Below are positions 8,916 to 18,517 of a stretch of 64,000 bases of DNA, piece after piece. The position numbers and the translations under genes were made by a program. Each line of letters opens with the position of its first letter. Within the stretch, counting starts at the first letter, position 1. The DNA comes from Gilliamella apis (GTDB lineage Bacteria; Pseudomonadota; Gammaproteobacteria; Enterobacterales; Orbaceae): the NCBI RefSeq assembly GCF_002142155.1, contig NZ_NASD01000006.1, forward strand, positions 62,001 through 126,000, written 5' to 3'. Under the pieces are notes generated by a model, which had not been told where the DNA came from, made no database searches, and saw nothing but the letters and a program-made list of their open reading frames with translations.

Positions 8916-9764
8916 CTATGCATGATTATTAGAACCAAATATCAACATCTTTTTTAACGTAGCTTCACGTATCGCTTCTTTCATTGCGACAGCAACATCC
9001 GAGATACCTTTACCTTTAACATAAAGTTGATGAATAGCTTCTAATCCAGCGCAGTTAATATCAGTAAAAATATTAATTTTACTAACACCATGCTTTATAC
9101 AATTTTGAAAATCGGTATCACTTAATCCTGAACCGCCATGCAAAACTAAAGGAGCTTTAACAACTTGAGCAATTTGATCTAAACGATTTATGTCTAATTT
9201 AGGTGTTGATTTATAAGCACCATGAGCAGTACCAATAGCTACAGCTAAGGCATCTACTCCGGTTTGTTCAATATAATGCTTAGCTTCTAAAGGATCGGTA
9301 TAGATACTATTATCTTGCTCACCATGACCTTCTGAAGCATGCTCATTAGCTCCTACATGTCCTAATTCCGCTTCAATAGAAGCACCATATTGATGAACCA
9401 ATTTAGTAATATTGGCTACGCGTTTTATATTATTTTGATAACTATCAGTGGAACAGTCATACATAACTGAAGAAAAGCCTAATCTCAACGCTTCTTTAAT
9501 TGCGTCTTCTGTTAATCCATGATCTAAGTGAACAACAACAGGAACTTTAGATTTTTTCGCCATAGGGATTAAAAAATAAGCTAATTCTTGTAATGTGGAT
9601 ATATCTAAAAAACATTCTGCAGTACCTATTATCACTGGCGATTTAGATTGTTCAGCCGCTTCAAGTACTGCTTTGGCCATTTCTAAATTTATAGTATTAA
9701 ATAATCCTACTCCATACTGATTTTTTTGAGCATCTGATAAAACTTCACGTAATGTGACTAACAT
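8916..9764 (-). CDS. Class II ketose-bisphosphate aldolase (KbaY/GatY/FbaA family)
   Basis: Zinc-dependent aldolase cleaving a ketose (bis)phosphate into dihydroxyacetone phosphate and an aldehyde. The 282 residues show the catalytic Asp81 and zinc ligand His82 in HLDHG, zinc ligands His181 (GTAHGAY) and His209 (LHGGSG), and the EAELGHVG segment (~131-138). The length and the motif set favour tagatose-bisphosphate-type aldolases over fructose-bisphosphate FbaA, but a single sequence cannot settle this. I chose the ATG at 9764, with GGAGG five bases before it; an upstream in-frame TTG lies within that signal region. It is the first gene of the PTS operon, and no phosphofructokinase-like kinase accompanies it. 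Confidence 0.88.
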   Translation of the reverse strand: MLVTLREVLSDAQKNQYGVGLFNTINLEMAKAVLEAAEQSKSPVIIGTAECFLDISTLQELAYFLIPMAKKSKVPVVVHLDHGLTEDAIKEALRLGFSSVMYDCSTDSYQNNIKRVANITKLVHQYGASIEAELGHVGANEHASEGHGEQDNSIYTDPLEAKHYIEQTGVDALAVAIGTAHGAYKSTPKLDINRLDQIAQVVKAPLVLHGGSGLSDTDFQNCIKHGVSKINIFTDINCAGLEAIHQLYVKGKGISDVAVAMKEAIREATLKKMLIFGSNNHA

Positions 9765-9808
9765 CCTTACCTCCAATAAAACGATATTTAAACTAGATAG
9801 TTAAAGTA

Positions 9809-9930
9809 ATTATAAAGACAAATATTTCATTGCAAATTGCTGGCGAATATATTGATTAACAATCAAATTCGGTCATGTTAAACTTTAAAATATGATTGAT
9901 ATCGAGCAAATCTTAGTGATCTTGATCACA
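9809..9930. promoter_or_regulatory. Divergent control region with CRP site
   Basis: Between the PTS operon and its regulator lies AGTGATCTTGATCACA (9915-9930), one mismatch from the CRP half-site pattern TGTGA-N6-TCACA. On the minus strand TATAAT (9814-9809) with TTGCAA fifteen bases upstream is a candidate promoter for the aldolase-PTS operon. TTGATT-N3-AATCAA (9852-9866) is an inverted repeat that could be the DeoR-type operator. The CRP site is near the regulator start (18 bases) and far (~120 bases) from the candidate -10, so which gene it controls is unclear. Confidence 0.6.
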
Positions 9931-9947
9931 GTCATGTTGGAGGAAAG

Positions 9948-10697
9948 ATGACCAGAGAAGATAAATTACTAAATATCATAAAAGAAAAGAATTTTGTGAC
10001 AGTTAATAAACTTTGTAAGTTATTATTTATCAGTCAAGCAACTATTCGACGAGACCTTACTAAGCTCGAACAACAAGGTTTAATAAGAAGAACACATGGG
10101 GGAGCAATTTATGTTCAAAAAAGCTCGATTGAAACACCTATTACACTGAAAAATAAAGAAAATATTGAACAAAAAAGGTATATTGCTGATTTAGCTTTAG
10201 CATTTATTGAAGACGGTCAAACACTGTTTATTGAAGCTAGTAGTTCTTGCCTCTATTTGGCAAAAAGATTAAATGAAAAAAAAGGCTTAACTATACTAAC
10301 AAATGGTATTACAACAGCTAACATCTTAGTTGAAGAGACCAATGCCGAGGTGTATTGTACTGGAGGTCGACTTCTACCTAAACATTTGAGCATCTGCGGT
10401 TTACAATCCTGTGACTTTATTTCACATTATCATGCTGATTTATTTTTTGCTTCATGTCGAGGACTTGATCCTGATATGGGAGCGACAGATGTTAGCGAAG
10501 CGGATTCCATGGTAAAAAAACAATTTTGTCGTAATGCAGAAAAAACAATTCTATTAGTTGATAGTAGTAAATTTAACAAAAAATTTTTCAACCAAACATT
10601 TACATTAGAAGATATTAATATCGCTATTTCAGATCAACCATTTCCTAATAATTTAAAAAATGCATTAGAAAAAGAAAATGTTGAAATTCATTATTAG
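9948..10697 (+). CDS. DeoR-family transcriptional regulator of the PTS operon
   Basis: A 249-residue DNA-binding repressor, by family. The N-terminal winged helix-turn-helix covers about residues 1-57, with the signature LLFISQATIRRDLTKLEQQG and RTHGGA. The C-terminal effector domain has the sugar-phosphate-isomerase-like motifs FIEASSSCLYLAK, ILTNGITTANIL and LLVDSSKFNK. It is divergent from the PTS operon with a 183-base shared control region, so it probably senses a phosphorylated sugar made by that pathway. GGAGG lies seven bases before the ATG. Confidence 0.93.
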   Translation: MTREDKLLNIIKEKNFVTVNKLCKLLFISQATIRRDLTKLEQQGLIRRTHGGAIYVQKSSIETPITLKNKENIEQKRYIADLALAFIEDGQTLFIEASSSCLYLAKRLNEKKGLTILTNGITTANILVEETNAEVYCTGGRLLPKHLSICGLQSCDFISHYHADLFFASCRGLDPDMGATDVSEADSMVKKQFCRNAEKTILLVDSSKFNKKFFNQTFTLEDINIAISDQPFPNNLKNALEKENVEIHY

Positions 10698-10837
10698 CGC
10701 ATTAATATATAAAGGCTGACATACTTTATAAATGGAGTTTTTAGGTATATGACTATTAAAATTATTTAATTAATTTTTAGTAAAAAAACCCCTTTCCTCA
10801 AAATTTTTTCATTGGTAAAGTTTTCATTGGAAAAAGC

Positions 10838-11269
10838 TTAGTTATTTATTGTTTGATGAGTGGCTTTATAGTATTGTTTTTTAAATTTCAATAAGGCCAA
10901 TTGCTCATTTAGTTGAGTTATAGTATCGATTAATATCTTTTCTTGTTGATTAATGATAGTTAGACGCTCATCCAATGTTTCATCACCTCTAAGACACAGC
11001 TTGACATAGTGTTGAACATCTTTAATTGACATATTGGCGTTACGTAAACATTCAATCAATTTTGCCCACTGTAAATCTGCATCAGAAAATAACCGTTTTT
11101 CATTTTGATCGCGTTGTAAAAATGGAAATAGATTAAGTGAGTCATAATACCTAAGCGTGTGGGCTGACAAGCCTAATAGTTTTGCTGCTTTAGTCACCGA
11201 GTATTTAGGTGTTTGGTTTAATTCACCATTTTGTGCAATTGATGCAATACAATCATTTATATTTACCAT
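10838..11269 (-). CDS. MerR-family regulator, AdhR/NmlR-like, divergent from lepA-like gene
   Basis: A dimeric DNA-binding regulator of the MerR family, 143 residues from the ATG at 11269. After a ~22-residue extension comes the helix-turn-helix YSVTKAAKLLGLSAHTLRYY (23-42), then EKRLFSDADLQWAKLI, and a coiled-coil C-terminal dimerisation helix. Cys74 in ECLRNANMSI lies where Bacillus AdhR carries its aldehyde-sensing cysteine (KCMRNAGLSI as I recall it), and the YVKLCLRGDET stretch is also typical of AdhR/NmlR relatives. The start is uncertain: an ATG at 11281 or a TTG at 11332 are alternatives, all with weak ribosome sites. The neighbour across a shared promoter region is a LepA-like GTPase, the likely target. 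Confidence 0.85.
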   Translation of the reverse strand: MVNINDCIASIAQNGELNQTPKYSVTKAAKLLGLSAHTLRYYDSLNLFPFLQRDQNEKRLFSDADLQWAKLIECLRNANMSIKDVQHYVKLCLRGDETLDERLTIINQQEKILIDTITQLNEQLALLKFKKQYYKATHQTINN

Positions 11270-11334
11270 ATTTATACCCATGTTTTCATAAAAATCAATT
11301 AAATAGATTAGCAAGTATGATAATTTGGCCAAAC

Positions 11335-11364
11335 TTGACTTAGAGTTACTCTAACCATTATAGT
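11335..11364 (+). promoter_or_regulatory. MerR-type promoter for the lepA-like gene, overlapping the regulator promoter
   Basis: TTGACT (11335-11340) and TATAGT (11359-11364) form a plus-strand promoter with an 18-base spacer. The spacer begins with the perfect 13-bp palindrome TAGAGTTACTCTA (11341-11353). A dyad inside an over-long spacer is the hallmark of MerR-activated promoters. On the minus strand TATAAT (11362-11357) overlaps the same -10, placing the palindrome at the start of the regulator transcript, where binding could also autorepress. Confidence 0.7.
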
Positions 11365-11402
11365 TCACGCCAACATTTAAGAAAAGTATGGGAGAAATTA
11401 AC

Positions 11403-13199
11403 ATGAACCCAAATAATATAAGAAATTTTTGTATTATTGCCCATATCGATCACGGTAAATCAACACTGGCAGATAGATTAATTGAGATGACCAATACTGT
11501 CTCTGAACGTGATATGAAAGAGCAATTATTAGATAACATGGATCTCGAAAGAGAACGTGGTATTACAATTAAGTTACAAACTGTACGCATGTACTATAAA
11601 GCTTCTAATAATATTGAATATGAACTTAATCTCATCGATACCCCTGGACATACTGATTTTAATTATGAAGTTTCACGCAGTTTAGCTGCTTGTGAAGGAG
11701 CTTTGTTGCTAGTTGATGCAACCCAAGGCGTACAAGCACAAACAATCGCTAATTTAAAACTGGCTCAAGAGCAGAATTTAACTATTATTCCAGTTATCAA
11801 TAAAGTCGATATGCCGAATGCGGATGTTGACAGCGTGATTAAAGAAATCGAAGAGTTAGATGGCATAAACTTAGATAAAGTTATTTTAGCTTCAGCTAAA
11901 ACCGGCGTAGGAGTTGATAATATTTTAGAATCGATCGTTGAAAACATTCCTGCGCCAGAAGGTAATAAAGATAAGCCACTGCAAGCGTTAATCTTTGATT
12001 CTCATTATGATGTGTATCGCGGTGTAGTACTACACGTACGCGTTTTTAATGGTGCCATTCATACCGGAATGAAAATTAAAATGCTCAAAAGTGATATTGA
12101 GTTCGAAGCATTACAAACGGGCGTATTTTTACCAGCAATGAAAACTGTTGATGTACTTGATGCAGGTGAAGTTGGATATATTTCGACTAATATAAAAATC
12201 GTCGCAAATGTCAAAGTCGGTGATACCCTAATTGATCCTAATCACCCAAATACCGAAGCAGTACCTGGTTATAAAGAAGTCAAACCTATGGTTTATGCTG
12301 GATTATTTCCAATAAAAAATGAAGACCAAGAAAAATTGAAAGATGCGGTGGAAAAATTATCGCTTAATGATTCGGCTTTCATTTATAAACAAGAAAATTC
12401 CATGGCATTGGGGGCTGGTTTTAGGTGTGGTTTTCTCGGTATTTTACATATGGAGATTATTCAAGAAAGACTTGAACGAGAATATGGTATCGAAATTCTC
12501 TCTACCTTTCCTAGTGTTGAATACCGTGTAACATTAAAAAATAGTGAAATCATCAATGTTAATAATCCTATGTTGTTACCGAGTTTTGAAAAAATTGACT
12601 ATATTGAAGAACCATTTATAGATGCAGCAATTATTATTCCTATGGAAAATATTGGCGAAATTATGGAACTTTGTCAGGAAAAACGAGGTATCTACGTCGA
12701 TATGATTTATCTAAATAATAAAATGGCAGAGTTAACCTTTAAACTGCCAATTTCAGAAATTGCATACAATTTTTATGATTCACTTAAATCGATTACTCAT
12801 GGCTATGCATCTATAGATTATCGTGATAGAAGCTATATTGCATCGGATTTGGTAAAAATGGATATTTGGTTGAATGATGAGATTGTCGATGCGTTTTCTT
12901 TTATTTTACCACGCGATAAAAGCTTTGAACGAGGCAAGCAAATTGTGCAGAAGATGAAACATGTCATTCCACGCAAACTCTACCCAATGCCGGTTCAATC
13001 GGTAGTTGAGAATAAAGTTATTGCACGCGAAGATATTCCACCATTACGTAAAAGTGTCACCGGTCGTGGCTATTCAGGCTCTGCATCGAAAAAGAAAAAG
13101 ATAGCTAAAAATATTAAGGAAAATAAAATTAGACAACGTAAATTTGGTGGTGTTGATATTCCTCAAGAGGCTTTTCATGCTGTGTTGGATATTCATTAA
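11403..13199 (+). CDS. LepA/EF4-type translational GTPase, divergent C-terminus (probable paralogue)
   Basis: A 598-residue ribosome-associated GTPase with the full LepA layout. G1 AHIDHGKS (13-20), G2 RGIT, G3 DTPGH, G4 NKVD and G5 SAK are all present, as are LepA-type segments such as RCGFLGILHMEIIQERLERE (20 residues) and the terminal PQEAFHAVL. The C-terminal domain differs: where E. coli LepA reads CYGGDISRKKKLL, this one has GYSGSASKKKKIA, and the following basic region is also altered. No lepB is adjacent. I start at the ATG at 11403 because GGAGA lies just upstream. With a divergent MerR regulator and MerR-type promoter this looks like an inducible second LepA, but that the genome holds a canonical copy is an assumption. 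Confidence 0.88.
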   Translation: MNPNNIRNFCIIAHIDHGKSTLADRLIEMTNTVSERDMKEQLLDNMDLERERGITIKLQTVRMYYKASNNIEYELNLIDTPGHTDFNYEVSRSLAACEGALLLVDATQGVQAQTIANLKLAQEQNLTIIPVINKVDMPNADVDSVIKEIEELDGINLDKVILASAKTGVGVDNILESIVENIPAPEGNKDKPLQALIFDSHYDVYRGVVLHVRVFNGAIHTGMKIKMLKSDIEFEALQTGVFLPAMKTVDVLDAGEVGYISTNIKIVANVKVGDTLIDPNHPNTEAVPGYKEVKPMVYAGLFPIKNEDQEKLKDAVEKLSLNDSAFIYKQENSMALGAGFRCGFLGILHMEIIQERLEREYGIEILSTFPSVEYRVTLKNSEIINVNNPMLLPSFEKIDYIEEPFIDAAIIIPMENIGEIMELCQEKRGIYVDMIYLNNKMAELTFKLPISEIAYNFYDSLKSITHGYASIDYRDRSYIASDLVKMDIWLNDEIVDAFSFILPRDKSFERGKQIVQKMKHVIPRKLYPMPVQSVVENKVIAREDIPPLRKSVTGRGYSGSASKKKKIAKNIKENKIRQRKFGGVDIPQEAFHAVLDIH

Positions 13200-13258
13200 T
13201 GATGTATGCTAATTGAGGTTTACCATTGCTTACATAATTAATCAACTTAGATAACAAT

Positions 13259-13289
13259 TTCGCCGGCAATTGCCGGCGAAACTGTTTTT
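13259..13289 (+). terminator. Strong terminator after lepA-like gene
   Basis: The perfect 22-base palindrome TTCGCCGGCAATTGCCGGCGAA (13259-13280, quoted as arms TTCGCCGGCAA and TTGCCGGCGAA) folds into a GC-rich hairpin followed by ACTGTTTTT. It sits between convergent lepA-like and mukB genes and works best for the plus strand. Confidence 0.75.
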
Positions 13290-13301
13290 AGTCAGTAATA
13301 A

Positions 13302-16300
13302 CTAAGCAAAGCCTTTCAATCCAACAACATGTACGTGTTCTTGGTTGTTGATCACTTTACGCACTAATTTATAGGTGGTACCTTTTTCCGGACTGATATT
13401 TTCTGGAGCAGCGATAATAAGTTGCATTTCTAATCGTTCACAAAGCTCAAAGAGCGTTGCAATCGATTTAGCATCAAGACGTGCCGCTTCATCTAAGAAT
13501 AATAAGCGACATGGTGAAATATCCTTATTGCGCAGACGTTTAGACTCTTCTTCCCAACTTTGAATAACCATTAGTAGAATAGACATACCTGTACCAATCG
13601 CTTCACCGGTTGATAATGCACCACTTTCAGCGCGTAACCAACCGTCAGCGCCACGATTAACTTCCACATCCATCTCTAAATAGTTTCGATAATCTAGCAA
13701 CTCTTCACCAATATTTTGTGCAGTTCGTTGCCCCATATCAATATGTGGATTCAAACGTTGATAAAGTTTCGCTAACGCTTCTGAGAAGGTTATACGATTA
13801 TTACTAAATAGATCCTGATGTTCATTTTGATCATCAGCTAATGCAGCTAATAATGAAGAGTGTGCCTCACGAATACTAACATTCAAACGAACACCATTAA
13901 CCTGACCAAATGCCACTGCTTGCAATCCTTGATTAAGCATACGTATACGGTTTTGTTCACGTTGTATAGTTTTACGAATAATATTAGCCACACTTTTTGA
14001 ACTAATAGCCAATTGCTGTTCTCGTGAAGTAAGTTCTTCAGTTAAGCGTGACAACTCAATTTCCATTTGTTCAATGGCTTCAATCGGATCATCAGTTTTG
14101 ACGATATCTTGGCGAATTCGTTCACGTAAATGTTTATAAACCGCGATATAAAATTGGATTTTACGTTCTGGTCGTTTCGGATCTTCGGATAACCTTAATA
14201 CATCACGTAAGTGTTCATTATCATTTACCGCTAAACGCAATGAACCAAGTGCCTTATCCGACATAGAACGTAGTTCATCAGCACTGAGATAAGCCAATTC
14301 TCGTCGATGTAATCGTCGTTCTACACTGTTTTCTTTAACGAGTCGTAACACTAAACACCAACCAGCTTTTGCTTCAACAACTTGTTCACGTAACTGTTTA
14401 TAATCACGCAGTGTTTGTGTTAAGCGTTTTTGCATTTGCGTCATTTCGCTTTCACACATAATAAGTTGTTTTTCCAAAGACGTGCATTGTTGGCGATTAT
14501 TATTTAGTTTTTGATGAATTTCATCACGACGGATACGTGCTCGCTCTTCAGTGATTGCATCCGCTTTAACACCAATTTGTTCGATCTCTTTATGCAATTC
14601 ATTAAGCATGTCTCGCTTAGTTTCAAATGCACTTTTAAGTGATGCTAATGTTTGATTGTATTGATTATATTTATCTTGATACTGTTGCATTTGACGACGA
14701 GCTTCACCTCGTTGTCCTTCAACAACTTCTAATCGAGTACGTAATTTTTCATTGAGATCACTATTTTCATTCAACATACCAGCTGAATCTTCATAGCTAA
14801 AATGAGCACGACGTTGCATCACTTCCGTTAAAGCAAAAACTTGTTGGCGAATGGTTTGCTGCTGAGCTTTAACAGTATTGTACTGCTCACGTAATGATTC
14901 ATTCTGCTCAGGATCACTTTGCAATACTGCAACAATTGGTTCAAGTTCGGCAATAGTATGGCGATGACGACTAACATATTGCGCGGCCTCTTGCGCTTCA
15001 GCAACTTGCTCACGGAGATCATCAACCCGATCTGCTAAATCATCATCAGCCAATAAATGCATTTGAGCTACCAATCGATTTACAGTGATTAACTGCTCTT
15101 TACAATTTGCAACTTGTTGTTGATTTTGTTTATCAATACTTTCTTGTGCCAAGAGCTGACGTTCGATTTCATTACGTCTTATCGATAACTTTTGCACTTC
15201 GGCTTCTGGATCGATATCAAATGCTACAGATAGATATTCACCAATAAACTGCCCAACATTTTGCTCAATACGTTGTAATTTTTGCAGATCAAATGAAATT
15301 GTTGCATAACGTTCATGTAGTTCATCGCGTTCTGCCGATAATTTTTCAAGATGAATTTCACGTGCTGCTCGGCCAAATAAAGGTACCTTAGGAAAGCTGG
15401 AAAAGCGCCATTGCCGATCACCAGTTTTAACCAATACGGATTTCGTCATCTCTTCACAATCAAAAACACTATCGTCAAATGAAGATGGATCACCTTCGAT
15501 AAAATAGATATCTTCTGGATAATCTTCTTCACTATTTGTCAGGCTTTCTAGTTGAGCTTTTACCAGTGATAAATCAGGTACCACAATAGCTTGTCTTGAT
15601 GGACCATATAATGCTGAAAAGTAAGGCGCATCATCAATGGTTACATCTTCATAAATTTCAGAAAGTAATACACCATTAAACCTTTCCGCTAATGTCGATA
15701 AACGACCATCATCAACACCACTTGGTTGATTGAGTTGTTCAATTTGTGCATCAAGTTGATTGCGTTTGAAGTTTATTTGATCACGTTGTGTAACTAAAGT
15801 GCGTTCCTGTTCAAGCAATTGTTGCATATGTTGCGTGACAGCATGACTGTTAGTAAACGTTTGCTCTGTTTGTTCTTGCAATGCGATAAGTGCATCTTGG
15901 GCTTTTAACCATACTGGTGCTTTTTGTCGATAAGCACCAATTTGCGTTTGAATTTGCTCAAGCTCTTGCTTAAATTCAATACGTTTTTCACTTGATTCAT
16001 TGGCAAGCTCAGCATTTTGGTCTAATTGAACTTCTAGCTCTTGTTTAAATTCATCAAGCTCATCATAATTAAGTTGATGACCAAAACGCTTACAAAATTG
16101 AGTTAATAATGATTCAGCTTCTTTTTGCTCAAAAAAGCGTTGCTCTAATTCATCTAATTGCAGTTGTAAATGTTCTGCTTGATCGGCTTGGTAACATTGT
16201 GAAGGCCACTGCTTTAATGCTTCTCTAGCGGCACTCCAAGCATCACTGCGCACTACGTCCCCAACTAATTTAACAACTAGTTGATAAGCTCTATCAAATT

Positions 16301-17723
16301 GATTAATTGCGGCATCAGAAACACTTAGTCTTTGCTCTAATTCTAACAGTTGTTCAGTAACTTCTTTTTGTTTTTCTTCAAAGATTTCAAAATGATTTTC
16401 AACATTACTTATACCTAATTTTGGTAATTGGCATAGTTGTTGAGCATTTTTTAAAGCTTGAATAGCTTGTTGGTATTGGATTGCCCGAGTCTGCTGCACA
16501 TCTAAAGCTTGTTGATAATCAGCTAATTGGGTTTTTATTTCATCAACTTCTTGCTCAGTATGCTCGGCCTGATCACGGTAAGTTTGATACTGTTCATTAG
16601 CTTCGAGGACAACTTCATTTTGCTCTTCAAGTTTTAAATTCAGATCATCTAAGTCCGCTTGATAACGGTCTATTTTTTCTTGTTGACGTAAAGCTGTTTG
16701 CGCAAGGTTAAGATGATCATTGGCCGCCTGAAGATCCGTTTCTAAATCACTTTGAGCATCTTGATATTCTTTTAATTCTTTTGCCATTTCAACTTGGCGG
16801 AATTGATTACTAATCAGCAGATCTTGCGTTTTAAACATGTCACGACGCAATCCTAAAACCGATTCGATATGGACTCTACGTTCATTAGCATGACGCATAT
16901 AGTCAGCAGCAACGTAGTTGGTAGACTCAGTAATAAGGTGTTTGAATAAATCACGATCCGATTGTGTTACTCGAATAGCTTCAAGTGTCATTCTATTTTC
17001 ACGTAATGCTGCTTCCATATCTTGGAAGGCTTTTCTGACGCCACTATTTTCCGGCAATAAATAATCACGTAATGATCGTGTAATAGCACTTGAAATCCCC
17101 CCATATAGAGAAGCTTCAATCAAGCGATAATATTTACTTCGGTCAGATGAAGAGCGTAACCGTTTCGGTAATATACCAAAATCAAACATGACTGAATGAT
17201 AATCGGTAATAGAGTTAAATTGTTTAAAAATAACGCCTTCCATTGACTCAATTTTATCTTTTAATTCTGGTAGTGATAAAATTCGAGCCTGTTTATCATT
17301 TAAACGTTCCGTTACCAATGCGGTTGGACTAATATTGACTGGTAAACCTTGTATTAAAAAAGGTTTAATATCTACTTTTTTGTCACGCCCTGCTACTTGC
17401 TGTAAACGTACACCACAGATAATTCGCTGATTACGAGAGTTGATAACGTCTAGCATAGAGTAACACACACCTGGCTTTAACTTACCATGTAAACCTTTAT
17501 CTCTAGAACCTGAAGTTGCACCCGCTTCAGTGGTATTTCTAAAATGTAATAAAGTCAAATCAGGAATTAGCGCTGTGACAAATGCAGCCATAGTCGTTGA
17601 TTTACCTGCGCCATTACCACCTGAAAGCGTGGTAACCAGTTGATCAAGCTCAAAGGTTCGAGCAAAAAAACCGTTCCAGTTAATTAATGTTAATGAGTGA
17701 AATTTACCGTGTCCCATCATCAT
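13302..17723 (-). CDS. mukB: Chromosome partition protein MukB
   Basis: SMC-like ATPase of the MukBEF condensin that organises and segregates the chromosome. The 1,473 residues compare with 1,486 in E. coli. The N-terminal head has [12 protein letters not shown] and the Walker [21 protein letters not shown] (~33-52). Long coiled coils flank a hinge near residues ~650-780. The C-terminal head carries the ABC signature region [16 protein letters not shown] and the Walker [12 protein letters not shown]. The start codon overlaps the mukE stop (TAATG), with GAGGAG upstream. It is last in mukF-mukE-mukB. This complex is typical of Enterobacterales, Pasteurellales and Vibrionales. Confidence 0.98.
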   Translation of the reverse strand: MMMGHGKFHSLTLINWNGFFARTFELDQLVTTLSGGNGAGKSTTMAAFVTALIPDLTLLHFRNTTEAGATSGSRDKGLHGKLKPGVCYSMLDVINSRNQRIICGVRLQQVAGRDKKVDIKPFLIQGLPVNISPTALVTERLNDKQARILSLPELKDKIESMEGVIFKQFNSITDYHSVMFDFGILPKRLRSSSDRSKYYRLIEASLYGGISSAITRSLRDYLLPENSGVRKAFQDMEAALRENRMTLEAIRVTQSDRDLFKHLITESTNYVAADYMRHANERRVHIESVLGLRRDMFKTQDLLISNQFRQVEMAKELKEYQDAQSDLETDLQAANDHLNLAQTALRQQEKIDRYQADLDDLNLKLEEQNEVVLEANEQYQTYRDQAEHTEQEVDEIKTQLADYQQALDVQQTRAIQYQQAIQALKNAQQLCQLPKLGISNVENHFEIFEEKQKEVTEQLLELEQRLSVSDAAINQFDRAYQLVVKLVGDVVRSDAWSAAREALKQWPSQCYQADQAEHLQLQLDELEQRFFEQKEAESLLTQFCKRFGHQLNYDELDEFKQELEVQLDQNAELANESSEKRIEFKQELEQIQTQIGAYRQKAPVWLKAQDALIALQEQTEQTFTNSHAVTQHMQQLLEQERTLVTQRDQINFKRNQLDAQIEQLNQPSGVDDGRLSTLAERFNGVLLSEIYEDVTIDDAPYFSALYGPSRQAIVVPDLSLVKAQLESLTNSEEDYPEDIYFIEGDPSSFDDSVFDCEEMTKSVLVKTGDRQWRFSSFPKVPLFGRAAREIHLEKLSAERDELHERYATISFDLQKLQRIEQNVGQFIGEYLSVAFDIDPEAEVQKLSIRRNEIERQLLAQESIDKQNQQQVANCKEQLITVNRLVAQMHLLADDDLADRVDDLREQVAEAQEAAQYVSRHRHTIAELEPIVAVLQSDPEQNESLREQYNTVKAQQQTIRQQVFALTEVMQRRAHFSYEDSAGMLNENSDLNEKLRTRLEVVEGQRGEARRQMQQYQDKYNQYNQTLASLKSAFETKRDMLNELHKEIEQIGVKADAITEERARIRRDEIHQKLNNNRQQCTSLEKQLIMCESEMTQMQKRLTQTLRDYKQLREQVVEAKAGWCLVLRLVKENSVERRLHRRELAYLSADELRSMSDKALGSLRLAVNDNEHLRDVLRLSEDPKRPERKIQFYIAVYKHLRERIRQDIVKTDDPIEAIEQMEIELSRLTEELTSREQQLAISSKSVANIIRKTIQREQNRIRMLNQGLQAVAFGQVNGVRLNVSIREAHSSLLAALADDQNEHQDLFSNNRITFSEALAKLYQRLNPHIDMGQRTAQNIGEELLDYRNYLEMDVEVNRGADGWLRAESGALSTGEAIGTGMSILLMVIQSWEEESKRLRNKDISPCRLLFLDEAARLDAKSIATLFELCERLEMQLIIAAPENISPEKGTTYKLVRKVINNQEHVHVVGLKGFA

Positions 17724-18517
17724 TATTCAATCTCCTCATTAACATCTTCATCTTGTTCTTCACTATTATCATCATCCAAAATAAGTGATGATTCTATTTT
17801 AATCGCTTCACCATCACGAATTAAGCGTAATTGCGCTTCTTGCGCATCATCACTACTGCGAACATCAGCGCCAAAGCGGAAAATAGATTCATTTATACGA
17901 AAACGACTACTGTCATTACCTACAATAAAAAAGATCATGCCTAGTCGACGTAAGCGATTTAATGCGGTTTTTACTTTATCAAATAGTTTTTGACGATCTA
18001 AGTCAGATCCCGTTGAACGTTGATTAACTAATTTCAACAATTTACTTTCATCCGCTAAAGAAACCAACTCATCAAAAAGTTCTTGCAAAGTAAAGATACC
18101 TTCATGCGCTAATCGTTCTGGGCTTAAATAGAGATAACACAATACTTTACCCACTAACATGTCTAATTCAGAAAGAACTGAGCGGGGAATTAAAGTGGTT
18201 GAACGAGGACGAAGATAAAAAAAGCCTTCTGGTGCGCGAATCAGCTCAACATTATAGCGTTGATAAAACTGTTCAAGTTCAAATTGAAAATCCATCAAAA
18301 ATGCATGATTGTCCAGCTCATCAATACCAATATGGCGACCTGAGCGTAATAAACTATCTAGTTCAGGGAAAATTGGATTGGCAATAGCTTGAGCCAATTT
18401 AACTGGCATATATTTATCTATAGACGCTTGAGAACTTGCAGCAATACGTCCCATGACTTCATCAAGATGATGAGCAGTTTGTTCCATTTCTATATCTTTA
18501 GTATCTGTTGATGACAT
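17723..18517 (-). CDS. mukE: Chromosome partition protein MukE
   Basis: Winged-helix subunit of MukBEF that bridges MukF and MukB. The core from [12 protein letters not shown] through [11 protein letters not shown] to [19 protein letters not shown] is closely E. coli-like, and the tail is acidic as usual. From the ATG at 18517 (MSSTD) the protein is 264 residues against 234 in E. coli; most of the difference is an insertion of about 27 residues between the MSST start and MPVKLAQ. A later start (for example at MGRIAASS) would remove part of this. The gene overlaps the end of mukF by 20 bases. Confidence 0.95.
   Translation of the reverse strand: MSSTDTKDIEMEQTAHHLDEVMGRIAASSQASIDKYMPVKLAQAIANPIFPELDSLLRSGRHIGIDELDNHAFLMDFQFELEQFYQRYNVELIRAPEGFFYLRPRSTTLIPRSVLSELDMLVGKVLCYLYLSPERLAHEGIFTLQELFDELVSLADESKLLKLVNQRSTGSDLDRQKLFDKVKTALNRLRRLGMIFFIVGNDSSRFRINESIFRFGADVRSSDDAQEAQLRLIRDGEAIKIESSLILDDDNSEEQDEDVNEEIE

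Noticed and set aside
10783-10801. 19-base string identical to 43119-43137 inside priA
   Set aside because: A single exact match of low-complexity A/C/T sequence with no flanking similarity; most likely chance in AT-rich DNA, not a mobile repeat.
11270-11332. Longer MerR protein starting from the TTG at 11332
   Set aside because: Adds 21 residues absent from MerR relatives and has no ribosome site; the ATG at 11269 is preferred, though not proven.
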